A DNA stretch of 8,095 bases from Actinomycetota bacterium (GTDB taxonomy: Bacteria; Actinomycetota; Actinomycetes; Nanopelagicales; Nanopelagicaceae): positions 1 to 8,095 of the forward strand of contig CANLHE010000027.1 of the NCBI GenBank assembly GCA_947490605.1, written 5' to 3'. The notes under the pieces are model-generated. The model ran no database searches. It was not told the origin of the DNA and worked only from the letters and a program-made list of their open reading frames with translations. Numbering within the stretch: the first letter of the stretch is position 1; each line of letters starts with the position of its first letter. The translations under genes were made by a program, and so were the position numbers. Below, piece after piece: positions 6,858-8,095 of this stretch.

Positions 6858-6879
6858 CCCCCTTTTCCCCCTTTCCCCC
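6858..6879. other. C5-T4-C5-T3-C5 polypyrimidine tract upstream of tgt
   Basis: Three runs of five Cs are separated by four and three Ts and end 20 bases before the tgt ATG. The opposite strand has three G5 runs. No fourth G run is close, so a canonical four-run quadruplex is not satisfied, although G5 runs could be split. It may affect promoter structure or tgt translation, or be a slippage-prone tract. The function is unknown. Confidence 0.6.
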
Positions 6880-6899
6880 GCAAATGGTTGACTGGGCGT

Positions 6900-8095
6900 A
6901 TGGGTAATGGCTTTAGCTTCAAGGTGGGCAAGAAACTTGATGGCCGGCTGGGTCGAACCGGTGTTATTACTACATCACACGGTGAGATTAAAACCCCGGC
7001 ATTTATTCCAGTAGGAACTAAAGCAACACTTAAATCTGTATTACCAGAATCATTAAAAGAGTTAGGCGCCCAAGCGGTATTAGCAAATGCTTACCATCTT
7101 TATTTACAACCAGGATCTAATTTAGTTGATCAAGCAGGTGGCTTGGCTAAATTTATGAATTGGCAAGGGCCAACCTTTACCGACTCTGGTGGCTTTCAAG
7201 TTTTATCCCTTGGAGTTGGCTTTAAAAAAGTAATTGCGATGGATGAAAACACCTTTCAAGCAGATGATGTAATTGCCAATGATAAAGAACGACTTGCACA
7301 TGTTGATGATGATGGTGTTACCTTTAAATCTCACCTTGATGGTTCCATGCACCGCTTCACTCCTGAGATCTCAATGCAGGTGCAGCATCAAATTGGCGCC
7401 GACATTATCTTTGCCTTTGATGAGTGCACAACCTTGCATAACACCAGAAGTTATCAAGAAAAAGCATTAGAGCGAACAAGGTTATGGGCACAGCGTTGTT
7501 TAGTAGAGCATGATCGATTAACTCAAGAACGAAAAGACAAGCCATACCAAGCACTCTTTGGGGTATTACAAGGTGCACAGTATGAAGATTTAAGAAGAAA
7601 GGCGGCAAAGGATTTATCCCAGATGAGTATGGATGGAGTTTCCTTTGATGGCTTTGGAATTGGTGGGGCGTTAGATAAACAAACACTTGGTGATATTTTA
7701 AAGTGGGTAAATGAGGAGCTGCCGGTAGATAAGCCTCGTCACTTCTTAGGAATTGGTGAGCCAGATGATTTATTTGTGGGCGTAGAAAATGGCGCAGATA
7801 CCTTTGATTGTGTTGCCCCATCTAGGCAAGCTAGAACTAGCTCAGTCTTTACCAAGGATGGCCGGCTAAATATTTCAAATGCCCCGCATAAGAATGAGTT
7901 TTTTCCAATTGAAAAAGACTGCTCCTGTTACACCTGCACGCACTACACCAGGGCTTACCTATGTCATCTATTTAGAGCAAAAGAGATGGTGGCAGCAACC
8001 TTGGCCACAATTCACAACCAGCACTTTATTGTTGGCTTAGTTGATCAGATGCGGGTAAGTATTGAAGATGGCTCATTTTTTGAGTTTAAAGAGCG
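6900..8095 (+). CDS. tgt: tRNA-guanine transglycosylase (queuine tRNA-ribosyltransferase), 3' end cut by window
   Basis: Tgt exchanges guanine-34 of GU(N)-anticodon tRNAs for a queuosine precursor (preQ1 in most bacteria). The frame is open from ATG 6900 to the window end, showing 398 residues, so only a short C-terminal tail is missing. Key residues are visible: Asp95 in DSGGFQV (general base), Asp174-Glu-Cys176 (substrate binding), Gln224 in VLQG, nucleophile Asp303 in FDCVAPSR, and zinc ligands Cys341, Cys343, Cys346 and His372. The Cys346-His372 spacing equals the classical one. Two departures from the E. coli/Zymomonas pattern are seen: about 25 extra residues between Asp95 and Asp174, and GGALDK (255-260) where GGLAVG is usual. 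Both appear to be actinobacterial traits, from memory. ATG 6900 is chosen because FSFKVGKKLDGRLGR aligns with the normal N-terminus. No Shine-Dalgarno precedes it, so leaderless translation is possible. It is divergent from the dpp operon and unrelated in function. Confidence 0.95.
   Translation, partial: MGNGFSFKVGKKLDGRLGRTGVITTSHGEIKTPAFIPVGTKATLKSVLPESLKELGAQAVLANAYHLYLQPGSNLVDQAGGLAKFMNWQGPTFTDSGGFQVLSLGVGFKKVIAMDENTFQADDVIANDKERLAHVDDDGVTFKSHLDGSMHRFTPEISMQVQHQIGADIIFAFDECTTLHNTRSYQEKALERTRLWAQRCLVEHDRLTQERKDKPYQALFGVLQGAQYEDLRRKAAKDLSQMSMDGVSFDGFGIGGALDKQTLGDILKWVNEELPVDKPRHFLGIGEPDDLFVGVENGADTFDCVAPSRQARTSSVFTKDGRLNISNAPHKNEFFPIEKDCSCYTCTHYTRAYLCHLFRAKEMVAATLATIHNQHFIVGLVDQMRVSIEDGSFFEFKE

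Noticed and set aside
6888..6893. TTGACT as a -35 element for tgt
   Set aside because: The matching -10 would fall inside the tgt coding region, and the bases there do not resemble TATAAT.
7405..7821. 138-residue minus-strand reading frame
   Set aside because: It lies wholly inside tgt, whose conserved motifs run through the same bases; low-complexity His/Leu-rich translation is typical of an antisense shadow.

Overview
The window looks like ordinary chromosomal DNA from an actinobacterium of moderate to low G+C, plausibly a freshwater acI/Nanopelagicales-type lineage. This placement is inferred. It rests on the actinobacterial flavour of the proteins (cysteine-bearing DppB loop, DppD Q-loop reading QDALAALHP, Tgt reading GIGGALDK), A/T-rich codon choice and very tight gene packing. 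No mobile element, CRISPR array, tRNA or rRNA was seen.

Layout: (1) Bases 1-926, plus strand: the C-terminal half of an M13 (neprilysin/PepO-type) zinc metallopeptidase whose start lies outside the window. (2) Bases 927-6736, minus strand: a complete five-gene peptide-type ABC importer. In transcription order it is permease dppC, substrate-binding protein (dppA-like), permease dppB, ATPase dppD, ATPase dppF. The last three are joined by 4-bp ATGA stop/start overlaps. (3) Bases 6737-6899: a divergent intergenic region with a nested inverted repeat and a C5-T4-C5-T3-C5 tract. (4) Bases 6900-8095, plus strand: tRNA-guanine transglycosylase (tgt), cut off by the window end.

How the genes work together: the binding protein captures a peptide or similar ligand outside the membrane, DppB/DppC form the channel, and the DppD/DppF pair powers uptake. 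Both ATPases carry the four-cysteine C-terminal cluster associated with an iron-sulfur site. The M13 peptidase converges on the operon with no gap between stop codons. A link between peptide cleavage and uptake is possible but is not shown by shared transcription. Tgt is a housekeeping tRNA-modification enzyme unrelated to the importer.

The most informative signal is regulatory. The binding-protein gene sits inside the operon, between two hairpins upstream and a perfect 12-bp terminator-like hairpin with five Ts downstream. All 20 of its arginine codons are CGT or CGC, while its neighbours use mixed arginine codons. Together these suggest that the binding protein is made in large excess over the membrane components. 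I found no clear sign of a wholly new system.
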